Shown here: in pieces, positions 22,367 through 33,563 of the stretch
How positions within the stretch are numbered: position 1 is the first letter of the stretch
How the letters are laid out: each line of letters starts with the position of its first letter
Source: Haberlea rhodopensis
Lineage: Eukaryota > Streptophyta > Magnoliopsida > Lamiales > Gesneriaceae
Assembly (NCBI GenBank): GCA_907163345.1
Contig: CAJQUN010001243.1
Span: 22,445-86,444 of the forward strand
Length of the DNA stretch: 64,000 nucleotides
Direction of reading: 5' to 3'
Position numbers and translations under genes: made by a program
Notes under the pieces: generated by a model
What the model saw: only the letters and a program-made list of their open reading frames with translations
Told to the model about the DNA's origin: nothing
Databases searched by the model: none

Positions 22367-22579
22367 GGCGATCGATCGCTACAAAAGCAGCGATCGATCG
22401 CCGAGAGACAGTGGGCAAAACGAGTGTAGGTGATCGATCGCCTCAAATGGCGTGATCGATCGCCGATGGCCAGTAGCCATTTACACAGCAGGCGATCGAT
22501 CGCCTCAAATGAAGCGATCGATCGCCGCGAGTGAACAACCAGGCTATCGATCGCCATGTTTTGAAGCGATCGATCGCCA
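22367..22579. repeat. GCGATCGATCGC palindrome cluster, copy 2
   Basis: Eight GATCGATC palindromes in about 210 bp, most with GCG and CGC ends. It is in the same LTR position as 5822-6011, but spacers between palindromes are unrelated in sequence. Confidence 0.85.
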
Positions 22580-22909
22580 CTGTGTAAAAGTTGGAAAATG
22601 TTGAATTTTGATGAATTTTTGGTATTTGGCTATTGTTTAGCTTCTAATATTGATTTATATGGTTGTGTAGAACCATCTCAGGTACCAACAACATATAGGA
22701 GATAAAGTTATACAACTTCTCCACTTTTGAAACCAAGGTACGTAGTGAGACGTACGAGCATCGGACGGTAAAACGTGTTACACCTTTGATTATGCATATC
22801 ATGGATAGTGAATTCTTACATGTGGTGGTATATGTGAAATGATAGTGATATAGTGTGATAATGGAATCAACTGTTGTGTTTGATTATTGTGGTAGAATTG
22901 ATGAATGTT

Positions 22910-23075
22910 CCGGTAGCCTTTATCTCCGAGCGAGGGAGGTATTTGTCGCTGTCATATGAAGCGATGGTAGTATGATATTTGCCACTGTCATGTCTAAGCG
23001 AGGTAACATGCCGCTGTCATTGTCGAAGCGAGGGATATCATATGATGCCGCTATATGTCGAAGCGAGGGGTCCTA
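22910..23075. repeat. CCGCT/AGCG hairpin cluster, LTR copy 2
   Basis: Boxes GCCGCTGTCAT, TCGAAGCGAGG and GATGCCGCTATATG repeat at about 35-bp steps. The block is nearly identical to 47935-48130. Confidence 0.7.
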
Positions 23076-23775
23076 AAATTCCGATGTTGTATTGGGACCG
23101 GAACAGTCACAATTCTAGTGATTAATGTGGAATATTGTGGTTATAACTGGAACGTGATATCGAGCATTATATTGTGAACTAATGATTTGTGCATGAGTTT
23201 ATGAAACAGGAACAACCATGAAATGTGCTAATGTGGTAAACCAAGGAGCATATCTATTAATCGTCTCATGCGCTTAATTATTTCATTATGTTGATTTGTG
23301 TTAAATGGTGATGTATATGCTCATGGTGAATTGTTCCTGTAGGTACACTTTTGGACCAAAGGGCTGAGGGTCGGGTTGAGGCTGTGAGCTAAAAAGGGCA
23401 TGAAAGAAGATAGGATACAGGATTTTTGGATAGTCTCTACTCTAGGAGTAGTATAATGCTATCACCTTAACATTCATTATTGGGAATGTAATTAATTAAC
23501 TGTTGAAGTTTTATTTTGGCCTGTAATCTTATTAGCTCAAAACTACAACCGGAACCCTAAGATGTCTTTAATGCATGTTTGCCCTATTTATGTCTTGATT
23601 TCACTGTTAAGGTAGAGAGGCCTTACAGTGCGACGGGTTGGAGGGGGAAGGAGGGGATAACCGATTTGTATGTGTGTACAAGTGGGGTATGTGTGTGTCT
23701 TTTAATCTAACCCTAGATTAAATAAACACCATCTAATTATCATCTCATCCCTTGATTAAAATTTCCATTTAAACA

Positions 23776-25035
23776 CCATCTAAATGCTTTGTCTCATTTT
23801 CCATGCCTAGTACATTGAGGACAATGCATGAATTAAGTTTGGGGGAGTGCATTATTGTGTCATGCTTCTTGAATGGATATTGATCGTTTCTTGAGCAACA
23901 ACAAAAAAAGTTTTCTTGAAAATGAGTTCATTTAAGTAAGATAAGAATGAATCATAGTAGATGTCTCTATTCCATGATGATATTAGTCTCACTATGCATG
24001 TCAACTTGAGATTTGATGATTGTAAGACTTGTTTGTGAATATGTTGTTTTAAGTAGCATGTCAAAGATGAAGGATATTTTGAGCACATTTGAGTCATAAT
24101 CTTGTGAATTGAATTTGTAGTAGTAAAAATCTTTGTGAACTTGATGAATTGTTTTGAGCAACCTTATAAACTATTTGATGATGACACTTTGAGGCGAAAT
24201 TTTATAGTTATGAACTTGACTTGGAAATGATTTAGGCGATCTTTGGACCGTTTGAGCCTTTCAAGCTTACCATGATATATATCAATCTTTAGTGTCCCAT
24301 GTTGAGCCTAATTGAAAAAGAATGGAGTATGTTTAACATACTATTAGCCCCATTCAACAAATTTCTTTGATAACTCATTATACCCACATTTATGAGCCTA
24401 AATTTAAAGAATTCATCCTGACCTAAAGGGAGTATAATGATCCTTATTAGATGCACATAAATTGCTATATTTTGATGAGCTATTGTTGAAAAATTGATGA
24501 ATGAGAAAAGAAAAAGATAGATAAAACCTTGTGAAAAAATGACTAAATAAGATCCAAATTGGCCAAGGCTAAAAGAAAAAGAAGAGAAGCTATGAACATA
24601 GCATGATTATACTCTCTTCTTTGTTCTATCCTATCTTTTCTTTGAAGCCAACACCTAGGCCTAACATTACAAGCTTAAAAAGACCTATTGATCGAACTCT
24701 AGGGAGTGACTACATTAGTGGAGAAGTTGTTTGAAAATAGGTCTATGGAATGCTCAACGATAATCTTACTTTTCATTGACTAGCATGATTTGATCTATGA
24801 AAATTGCATGGAGTTTGAAAGTGACAATATCACACAAGCACGTTCTGATTTGGAGACATGTTGCTTGATCTAAGAGAAAACACGTCTTGTTAAACATTTT
24901 TGATTGACTTTTGTTAGTCTTCAAGTGAGATATCTGAGCTACATGATTGACTGCGAATTGGTTTATTTAAATTTTCAATATTGAAATATCTTTTTGATTC
25001 TATTTCTTGCTCGAGACGATCAAGTTTAATTTTGG
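23776..25035 (+). mobile_element. Athila-like 3' region, non-coding
   Basis: Begins with the block typical downstream of integrase in this lineage: CATGCCTAGTACATTGAGGA, then AATTAAGTTTGGGGGAGTG at about 23830-23850. A second TTTTGGGGGAGTG at 25030 marks the junction to the next LTR fragment. Short frames of up to 81 codons show no known domain. It is probably the distal end of the same Athila copy as 4784-8899, separated by family B. Confidence 0.6.
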
Positions 25036-25945
25036 GGGAGTGCGATCGATCGCTGCATGTGACCGATCGATCGCTAGCGTTAATTAGTTGGAGCGATCGA
25101 TCGCTGGGATTGATCGATCAATCTCAAGAGCAAGATTATGAAAATGTGGTATTTCTTGGTAGTTGTCTAATGAAATGGTTAATGACATTGTATATTGCTG
25201 ATTTTCATGTAGCATCATCGCAGGGACGGGACAACGAGGCGGTTAAACATTGACGCCTGAATTTATATATTTTGTATCGCACGATATGTACGTGGTGACA
25301 TACGAGTATTGAATACTGATTGTTGTGATGTTGCTTCTATATGTTGAGATTATATTATATGATTGTTGGAATCATATGAGTATACATTCATTTTAATGAG
25401 GTTGATGCCATGAGAGGTATGCTCATGTTGAGTATATGCTTTGGCATGCACGGTATGCTCTTGTTTAGTATATGCTTTGGCATGCGAGGTATGCTCTTGT
25501 TGAGTATATGTGTTGGCACGAGAGGTATGCTCTTGTTGAGTATATGCTCTGGACTGTTATAACGTGTGAGCTGGATATATGATACATGCTGCTAATATGA
25601 AGATGTGAGGAGGTTCCACTGACATATTGAGCGGAAAAACAATATCATATGTGTGTCATTATAACAGGATGATGAATGAGACATGTCATGACATATTTGC
25701 ATTTGATGATGAATGATACAGAACAGTTACAGTTGAGATTTTACGATGATGTTTTATCGTACTATGTCTTTCTTATTGATATAGAACTGAGATGGTTGAT
25801 TATCAATACTCATGTTGTGTGATTATTTTTCTAGGGATTCATAGATGTGGGAGGACGGGATTGTGAGTCGATTTCTGCTGCGAGATGGACCACTGATTAG
25901 GAGTTGAACTTCCTTAGGTTGTGTTTTATGTACACGTGATGTATA
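25036..25945 (+). mobile_element. Family E-like LTR fragment
   Basis: Shares with 35040-36250, in the same order, a GATCGATC cluster (25042-25115), an AG/CATCATC junction near 25213, GCCTGAATTTATATATTTTG, the variant GTACGT/ACATAC hairpin (25288-25303), a tandem hairpin array (25414-25556) and a TGCTGCTAATATG block (about 25590). Both LTR ends are missing, so it is a fragment. No gene. Confidence 0.65.
25414..25556 (+). repeat. 36-bp tandem array of TATGCTC/GAGTATA hairpins
   Basis: TATGCTC starts at 25418, 25454, 25490 and 25526, an exact 36-bp period over four units. Each unit pairs TATGCTC with GAGTATA around a 5-nt loop (TTGTT), with one G-T wobble. The related family E LTR has TATGCC/GGCATA with a matching G-C pair, so the stem is kept despite arm changes. 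Confidence 0.8.
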
Positions 25946-26321
25946 TTACGTTAACCTCTCCCCCACCTCCCCTTTCCCTCTCTCTTCCTTCACGTTAACC
26001 TCTCCCCCACCTCCCCTTTCCCTTCTCTTTTCTCCCTTGGAGGAAAATCGATGGAGGCTCGATCTGGGAGCGAGATTTCTCGAAGATAATTGAGTAATCT
26101 TCTTCCCCTCTCTAATATCTAAGTTTTGATAGTAGTTTTATTGAATTTGGTTAAGGATTGAGATGGGTTTATGTTTTTGGTTTTTAAAGATTTTTGGGTT
26201 GATGTGTTTAAAGAGTATTTATGGTGTTTTTGTTAAGGATTTAGTGTATTAGGTGTGGGGATTGTTTTTCTGGAGGTTCTAGCTCGAAAAACACCAATGT
26301 TGGTTGTTACAGAGCTCACCA

Positions 26322-26555
26322 ATCGATCGGAAAAGTGGGCTAGATCGATCGTGCGTTGTTAGCAAAAAGTGGAAGACGCTGAACAGTGCGCTCCATCGAT
26401 CGAGCAAAATGACCGATCGATCGATAAGGTCGGGCGATTGATCGAGAAGGTCGGGCGATCGATGGAGCAGCTTTCACGATCAATCACGCGTGAGGCAAAT
26501 TCACTGCCAATTTTCTATAGCTCTCGATTGATTGAGAGATCTTGGCCGATCGATC
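26322..26555. repeat. GATCGATC cluster with decayed members
   Basis: About nine sites in 230 bp. Several carry C-to-T or G-to-A changes (GATTGATC, GATCAATC), as expected from deamination of methylated CpG; family A clusters show fewer such changes. Confidence 0.75.
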
Positions 26556-26774
26556 GAGAGGTCTGGTTTAGGGAAAAAATTTAGATTATCATGGAATCGA
26601 TGAATGATTTGCCCGAGTCTTTTAAATGGTTAATCATCATGATTGATGATGTATTTGGAGGATGAATACGTGCTTGGGTATGTGATTATGTGCACGTAAT
26701 TAATTATGAGTTATTGACTGTGTTTAACGAATAATTCACTGTATCTCGGGGCAAGGCAGTGAATGGATTATAAG

Positions 26775-26789
26775 GTACGTATAACGTAC
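26775..26789 (+). promoter_or_regulatory. GTACGT-ATA-ACGTAC hairpin
   Basis: A perfect 6-bp stem with a 3-nt loop, preceded by AAG and followed by GGGCA, as in the other families. Confidence 0.55.
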
Positions 26790-27639
26790 GGGCATAGTTT
26801 TATATATTATTGTCATTGTGGAATGAATAATATATCATTGTTGCAATGAGTTGGCATTGTTAATAATTATGTGATGCCGCTATTTAGCGAGCAATGGTTA
26901 TGATGTTATCGCTGTTGAGCGAACATCGGTTATGATGCCGCTGTTGTTGAGCGTGCGAGAGGATAGAATGCCGCCGCTATCGAGCGAGCGGTGAGATACG
27001 ATGTAATAGAACTGTGCTATCATTGTTGAGATATATGTGATATCTGTAAATCAATAGTGTATTGATTTAATTATAATTGATTATGGAATTAATGGTTTGA
27101 GCATGGGCATAGTTAATCAATGTAATGATTAACTGATTTTGGTAATTTGATGGTTTTGGCTGTTGTGAGAACATGAGCAGCATGGGAGATCCCATATGAT
27201 GATGATACTATACATGGTGTATCTTTTAAATTTACAGCTTTATATTCTGTAAATACTAAATTGTGATATTGATGTTATGGAGATTGTATTATTTGTATGC
27301 TCACCACGTATGGGGCTGTTTCAGTTGGGACAAGTGGAACAGGTACAACATTGGCTCTGGAGTTGAGTTCGAGCTGTTGATTGGAAATGCTCCCAGGGCT
27401 GAGGTACCAATGTTTGTATTGGGTAGTACTTATATACAATAGATACACATCTATTTATTCACTGCTCGCATGTGAGCAATCTTATGTATATATGGATTGT
27501 ATAAAGGTTGTTAGATTTATCTTTTCGAGCTGTTGATTGGAAATGCAATTAATTATGGAGTATTGCATGATGAATTGAGAATATGGAATTGGTGCATTGT
27601 ACAGTGTATACGTAATCTAGTTGAGCTGTATTGGAAATT

Positions 27640-28018
27640 GAACATTAAGTGGATTAATGTCGAAAATTTTAATAGATGACATGTTGATAGCGAGGGCCTT
27701 ATTCATGTGACAGATGAGGACCACTACCATTATCAAAAGAAAACAAAATGGTAGGACAGCCTCTTCGGCCGAAAGTCGAAGGGACCACAAGATACCAAAC
27801 AAGAGAGAATACTCGTGCAATGACATCTGATTATAAACAAGATTTGAAGTCCAGATTTCACATCCACCTCCAGACTTCTATAATTACCAAGATATTCAGG
27901 AAGCTAAGGACATCGAACATTCTCCATAGTTTTCTGAGAATAAAAATTGTAGTCTCCAACCTCGCCTAAGGGCTGAGGTTGGATGGTGGGGAGCCATTCG
28001 TAAAACAGTATGGAGGCA
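27640..28018 (+). pseudogene. Decayed 3' part of an unrecognised host gene
   Basis: One frame reads HVDSEGLIHVTDEDHYHYQK, then KKTKW, TAG, DSLFGRKSKGPQDTKQERI. After a +1 shift it continues FEVQISHPPPDFYNYQDIQE, DIEHSP, TAG, FSENKNCSLQ, and ends AEVGWWGAIRKTVWRQ with a stop at 28016-28018. Composition is protein-like and unlike the surrounding TE leaders. At least three stops (two TAG, one TGA; W or Q codons mutated is one explanation) and a frame change argue for a pseudogene, although unseen introns could explain part of it. I do not recognise the family. Confidence 0.35.
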
Positions 28019-28898
28019 GTAAGTTTTCGACTGGTGGCTTTGCAACTCACCTCACCTGATGTCGTTATGGTCAAAATGGTATATTTCAGTTTGTTAAAAT
28101 TTTATTATAATACAGAAGCATGATGGACCTGTTATTTATATTCATTTGTTCATAAAGGAATTTTAGGGCTAAATTCATCATGAACTTGAGTCCTATGCAA
28201 AATTATGCTCTTGGTTTCTCTCAAGATGACAAAAACTGAAGGATCTCATGTTCATTAAGGCCCCTCATTTACATACCCTTATTAGGAGTTGTTTATTAGG
28301 AAAAATGGGATTTTGGGTGTTTTTGTAACAATCTATAAAGCTTTAAGGAGTTTTATGCAATTAAAGTAAGGGATTTTATGTCTTTTGAGGTCAGTAGGGA
28401 GTTGGAATAAATAAAAGAAGTATAGTAGGGAGTTAGAATAAAGAATATTTGATATAAGGAATAATGTTAAAGTTATGTTGGAGGTAGAGTTTTAAGTGAG
28501 TTTACCTTTTTATTAATGGAGGAAAAAATGTAGGTTTTTAAAACATTGGTTTAAAGGTTGTAAAATATATACATATACATATATAATTTTGTTTAATAAT
28601 AATAATAATATATAAGAAAAACAATTTGAGGGCAGCCGAACATAGAATCGCTCATGTATTTATACAAAATAAATATATTTTAAAAAGTGTTTTATTTTAT
28701 TTAATTTGATTGAATGTTTTTCATACCTTATGTTTATTTTATTTCATTTTTTATACTTTTAATATTTGCTTTTTTTATTATAAAGATTTGCGAGTGTTGT
28801 AATTTGATAAGATTAATTTAGTTTAATAATATTATTTCAGGGAAAAATAATCTAAAAGAAGACAGAACATTCAGAGGAAAATTGGGGTGTCTGTCGAA
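28019..28898. other. AT-rich intergenic region upstream of ERdj3B
   Basis: No ORF, RNA gene or LTR signature is seen. There is a short ATA/ATT microsatellite near 28597-28612. The last 100 bp or so rise in GC and run into the ERdj3B promoter. Confidence 0.5.
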
Positions 28899-28917
28899 CG
28901 TGGCGGACTTTGATTGG
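28899..28917 (-). promoter_or_regulatory. ER stress element (ERSE) in the ERdj3B promoter
   Basis: The plus strand reads CGTGG, nine bases, ATTGG, which is the exact reverse complement of the ERSE consensus CCAAT-N9-CCACG bound by NF-Y with bZIP factors such as plant bZIP28 and bZIP60. It lies about 290 bp before the ATG. A second CCAAT box (ATTGG) is at about 28943. This fits a gene induced by the unfolded protein response. Confidence 0.75.
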
Positions 28918-29209
28918 TTTAAACATGTTGGAAGTCGCTCTGATTGGTCAGTTCCCGTGCATGTGTAACATCGATCTTACTGTGCAAATATGAAAAACTA
29001 GCATCTTCTTCCGCGGTTAACCGTTCTTCCCACACGCACATAGTCAAATCTTACACCCATACACAGATCCGCATTTTTACGTACATATTACGGATACAAT
29101 TTTGTGTAGTAATTGCAGTTCTATGTAGACTGCTGATTCAATTGGCTTCTGTATCCGTTTTCAAGACCTATTTTTTTAGTGATAGTTTTGATCTTTGTGC
29201 CAGAACAAT

Positions 29210-32200
29210 ATGGCACATAGAAGATCAAAATTGTTGTTCCTTTTGTGCTTTCTATCCTACCAGCTGATTGCCATTGCTGCGTAAGTAGTGGTGCTGGGAG
29301 ATTTTATTGTTGCCATTAAAGTTTGGTGCAAATGTATTGATTCGATGTATTTTTGTTTGATTTGGATGTTCGCAGGAAGAGTTATTATGACATTCTCCAA
29401 CTACCCAAAGGCGCGTCGGATGAGCAAATAAAGCGTGCTTATAGAAAGCTTGCGTTGAAGTATCACCCAGATAAAAATCAAGGAAACGAAGAGGCAAACA
29501 AGAAATTCGCTGAAATCAGTAACGGTAATATTCAGTTTCCTATATTATCTGTCAATAATCTTTGTGGGATAAGCTTAGGAAATTAATATTATGGGCTTTG
29601 ATCGGCTGATGTAACTGTCTGTGAGATTTGATTGGATGGATTGGAATTTTTGGCTTTTTGTAGCTTATGAAGTATTATCTGATGGTGAAAGAAGAGGTAT
29701 ATATGATAGATATGGCGAAGAAGGTCTGAAACAGCATGCTTCTAGTGGTGGTAGAGGAGGAGGAGGTGGAATGAATATCCAGGATATTTTTAGCTCGTAA
29801 GTTCAGCTAAACATTACCTGCTTCACGCATTGTTTATTCTAGAAGAAGCATTTTTCTTATTGAACTGATCATCCTGCATATGATGCTGAGTTTTATAATT
29901 TTACCCTTTTTTACAACTGCAATGATTTGTGCCTTTCACTTGTGCGTGTGATGATTTGGAGAATTGGAGGTCTGTGAATTTTACCGAAGAGATACACTGA
30001 TTCTGTAATATGTGTTTGATGTTTTCTGTATTTATATATTGCTTTTAAAGGCTTTACAGTACAAAAACCTGCGTGCATGAATTCTGCTTTATAATCCTTG
30101 GATGCGGACAAACTGGATTAGTTGGTTTCTTCTACTTGATATTTGAGATACCATACAATTGTACCCTATTGTTGCTGTAGTTTTCTGAGACAGCAACTAC
30201 GATGGCATCCATGTCGGTTCAATTCTTACATAGCTACTTTAAATTATCGTGCATGATTCGGGTGTTAAATAATGACAATTATTGTGATATGGATTACTGA
30301 TTAGCTGATAATTTAATTAAGTGATTCTACAAGTCACTTTTTCTCCTGGTACTGGATTTTTTTTTTGTTGATCGTGAATTCAAAATCTGAACATAAAGTC
30401 TATGTAGTGTTGCTGACGAAGAAATCCGTTTCTAGTTTTTTTGGTGGAGGTCCCATGGAAGAGGAAGAGAAGATTGTAAAAGGCGATGATGTGATTGTAG
30501 ATTTGGATGCTACACTTGAAGATCTGTATATGGGGGGCACCTTGAAGGTACTGTATTCTATACATATGGACTCATTGACAATCCCGTAGATTGAATTCCT
30601 TGATTATGAAAATTGAAAATGATTCTGGAAAGTGATGAAAATCAAAATATTTAGGTGTACAGAAAAAATCTCTCTGTTTGAATAAAATGTCCTTACATTG
30701 ACTTATAGCATCCAGCCTTTGTGACTTAACTGTTGAGTTATGGTTTTTCCATGCTTTGCCGCTAAATAAAAATTCGTTGCTATTTATAAACAAAGGTTTC
30801 AGTTTACTTTCTGCTGGAATACCATTGTCAATATCCTCCAATTGAATTTGGCTGTGTCCAACCTCTTCAGCACGATAACTTGCTACAATACAAAGCTCAA
30901 ATGATTTCGTTGAAATGTTAGATTTAGTTTGAGCCATCATAAGAGCTTGTAGTTGGCTCATGAGTGGATATCCAATATGAACCATCAGGTTTGGAGGGTG
31001 AAAAATGTGCTAAAACCAGCCCCAGGGAAGAGACGCTGCAACTGTAGAAATGAGGTTTATCACAAGCAAATTGGTCCGGGGATGTTTCAGCAGATGACAG
31101 AGCAGGCATGTTATTTCAGTACGAAAAAAAATTTGAATATTGTATGGCGGCAGACAGACTTTCATGCCCCTGGTTTCTTCTATTATATTACATCTATCTG
31201 AATTGCCTATTGCATTCCAGGTCTGCGAGCAATGCCCAAATGTGAAGTACGAAAGAGAGGGCGATTTTATCACAGTGGATATTGAGAAAGGAATGCAGGA
31301 TGGGCAAGTAAGCCACCCCCCCCAACCCACCCACCCCCCTCCCTCTGATATCATTGGTGCATGCCTTGATTCAGGCGATGATTACTGTGTTTTTGCACAG
31401 ATGCTGAGTTTTTATTAGTTATTACATCCTTATATTTCAATCAGCCACATACTGTTGTTTTGGATTCCTTTCCTTCTTTTGCTTGAACCGGTCACCTTCA
31501 CTACTACTTTTTATCTGCCCAATAGTGTGGATCTTTGGATGGTTAGATAGGGTACGATGATTAGTCAGATTAGATTCAGTTATTATTTAATAGAAATAGT
31601 CCCACAAATGTCCCTGACCAACAAATTCCCTTTTCCTGTTGGAATGGCACTTTCTAAAGGAAAAACTGTAACAATCAGCTTATCATTCTTGCAACCTGCA
31701 AGAATTTCAGAGAATGACACTATTATATATGATGTAACCCAACATAGTTTGCCCGTAGAAATGAGTTTCCTCCAATCGTCGTGGGGTTGATCTCCCAAAA
31801 TTTGATCCGTTGGCCATACGGCACTAAATACCCTGCCTATGTAATTTCCTCCATGATTTGATCTCGCAAACATGTCTTGGAGCAGTCACAAGTTTGCGTT
31901 GCCTGTACTTGGGATATGAAGCTGAATTGAAATTCATATTATGCGTATTTGTTCCTTCGCACGAGTCTTTTGCGTTGATGTATACTGATACATCTGACCT
32001 TTTTAAATGGCACTTCCTGGGATATTTATATAAGTTCTATGGTTTGCACTCGTCATCTTCTCAACTGTATTGAGTCCGTTGGGTTTTCAATTAAAAAACT
32101 CACTGTTTACTTCGCAGGAAGTGTTGTTTTATGAGGATGGTGAACCAATAGTTGATGGTGAAGCTGGAGATCTTAAGGTATGGTCTTTCTTCCGTTGTAA

Positions 32201-33563
32201 ATACATTTAATGGTGGTTTGTTACAAGTACTAAATCAAACAGACAATTACAGGCAGAATGTAAGAAAGGAAATTTTACTTAGATAGACCACTCTTTTCCA
32301 ATAGAGAAACCCATTGACCAAGAAATAATACTCTAAAACAGGATATAATTGTCCCTCTACAAATACTAGCCACATTCACTCAGAAAGATTTTCCCTGCCT
32401 AATGGCTAACTCCCCCTTTATTTATCACCTCCCCACTACACGTGCAAAATCTCCAGCCTTCCACCTTTCTGGATTTTCCTAGTATAAAGTATAAACTTGA
32501 AATATAGGAAGCTTATTATTACATAGGTTATTGTATCTCATTGTCTTGGCTCAACCCGCCAGAACCCCTTAAACCCAAGTCTATAACATGCTGATTGGAC
32601 ATTTCAAATTCTTGATTGTTATTCATGTTTCGGCAGTTTCGAATCCATACAGCACACCATGATCGCTTCAGAAGGGAAGGGAATGATCTACACACAACAG
32701 TCACCATTACTTTGGTATTGCTGTTTTTACAATTTTATATTCTCCTTTTGCATCATACTTACACTTTATTGTTGTAGATACATGGTATTTTTTCAACAGA
32801 GAGATAATTTTCGTAGCAAATCATTTTGGAAAAACTTGTTTTTTTTTTTTTTGGTTGGTTGAGTTACTGAAAGCAATTGTGTGATGTACTCAGCTTATGG
32901 TTCTGACGTGCATCTTTTTCTCAAATTGAGCATTTAAGAAGTTCCATTGAGTAGGTTTTGGCGGTAGACATTGTGAATTTTCCTTTACTCAACAGGCTTT
33001 TGCTAATCGCTTCTAGTCATTGATCACTTGTTTGGTGATACATTGAGCTCGTGCAGACTTCTCTCTGTGTGTGTGTGTGTGTGTTTGTGCATGTGTGTTC
33101 CTTGAATTATACTACTCTTTTCTATTAAAGTAAATCTATAAATTTCTAGTCTACCTTGCTTTACAGTTGCCTTTCTGGTTCCAACTATAAGTGATGTCCC
33201 CTTATGTTCAGGTGCAAGCACTTGTTGGTTTTGAAAAGACCATTAAACACCTTGATGAACATTTGGTGGAAGTTAGTTCCAAGGTGATCGTCAACATTAC
33301 ATTTCTGTAGTTTTCATTAGTTCCCACTATATCGTGTTGCAGCTATATCCTTTATTTCAAGGAAAAAAGAGAATGTGTCGTGAATATTTTTTCTTCTCCG
33401 TCAGGGTATCACGACACCTAAGGAAGTAAGGAAGTTTAAAGGCGATGGGATGCCATTACATTTTAGCAACAAGAAGGGCGATCTATATGTTAAATTTGAA
33501 GTTCTTTTTCCCACTTCATTGACAGATCCCCAAAAGACAAAGATCAAGGAAACTCTTGGTTAG
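29210..33563 (+). CDS. ERDJ3B: ERdj3B-type ER-luminal DnaJ co-chaperone, 10 exons
   Basis: Exons: 29210-29280, 29376-29524, 29664-29796, 30436-30547, 30989-31105, 31221-31307, 32118-32177, 32637-32714, 33212-33283, 33405-33563. They join in frame to 345 residues, the length expected of plant ERdj3B. Residues 1-24 are a signal peptide. A J-domain follows (KSYYDILQ, HPD at 54-56), then a Gly-rich linker (103-110) with MNIQDIFSSFFGGG. The substrate-binding region has the CNC and CEQC cysteine pairs (172/174 and 196/199). There is no KDEL. Known role of the family: stimulates BiP and, with SDF2, helps fold secretory proteins including surface immune receptors. Intron 5 uses a GC donor (CAG/GCATGT); the others are GT-AG. 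No damage is seen. Confidence 0.95.
31106..31220 (+). other. Intron 5 of ERdj3B, GC-AG type
   Basis: The donor is CAG/GCATGT and the acceptor TTCCAG/GTC. Only this cut joins MTEQ to VCEQC in frame, as in the family; a GT two bases further would shift the frame. GC-AG introns are a known minor class and are often weak or regulated. Confidence 0.8.
33061..33100 (+). repeat. TG dinucleotide microsatellite in intron 8
   Basis: CTCTCTG, then about nine TG units with a TTTG interruption. It lies inside intron 8 of ERdj3B (32715-33211). Confidence 0.8.

Larger units (their letters stand above)
21609..23627 (+). mobile_element. Family A solo LTR, copy 2 (2019 bp)
   Basis: Starts TGTGATGTCCCC and ends GGCCTTACA. 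Flanks GGGCG (21604-21608) and GTGCG (23628-23632) are a 5-bp target duplication with one mismatch. The uninterrupted site is at 15696-15706, where the poly-G runs into CGACGGG. Internal order matches copy 1: palindrome cluster 22367-22579, AG/AACCATC junction near 22672, hairpin 22738-22755, CCGCT/AGCG cluster 22910-23075, and CTACTC palindrome 23437-23451. Confidence 0.9.
19686..23775 (-). mobile_element. Family B 5' LTR, interrupted and truncated
   Basis: Collinear with the 3' LTR from CTTACA at 19686, but it holds a family A solo LTR at 21609-23627 and stops near 23775 at ATTTCCATTTAAA. It lacks the last roughly 330 bp, including the TGTGATG terminus. The break lies beside a repeated AAACACCATCTAA string, suggesting a deletion between short direct repeats that also removed the adjoining Athila sequence. 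A GTACGT/ACGTAC hairpin is at 20712-20727. Confidence 0.82.
25946..27600 (+). mobile_element. LTR fragment of another gypsy-like family (H)
   Basis: Starts with a 44-bp tandem duplication (ACGTTAACCTCTCCCCCACC at about 25948 and 25992), then a leader-like stretch. It has the GATCGATC cluster (26322-26555), the GTACGT-ATA-ACGTAC hairpin (26775-26789), a CCGCT/AGCG cluster (26875-27000) and the GGGGCTGTTTC...CAGGTACAAC box at about 27310-27355 seen in families B, C and F. It fades near 27530. Ends and PBS were not found. Confidence 0.6.
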
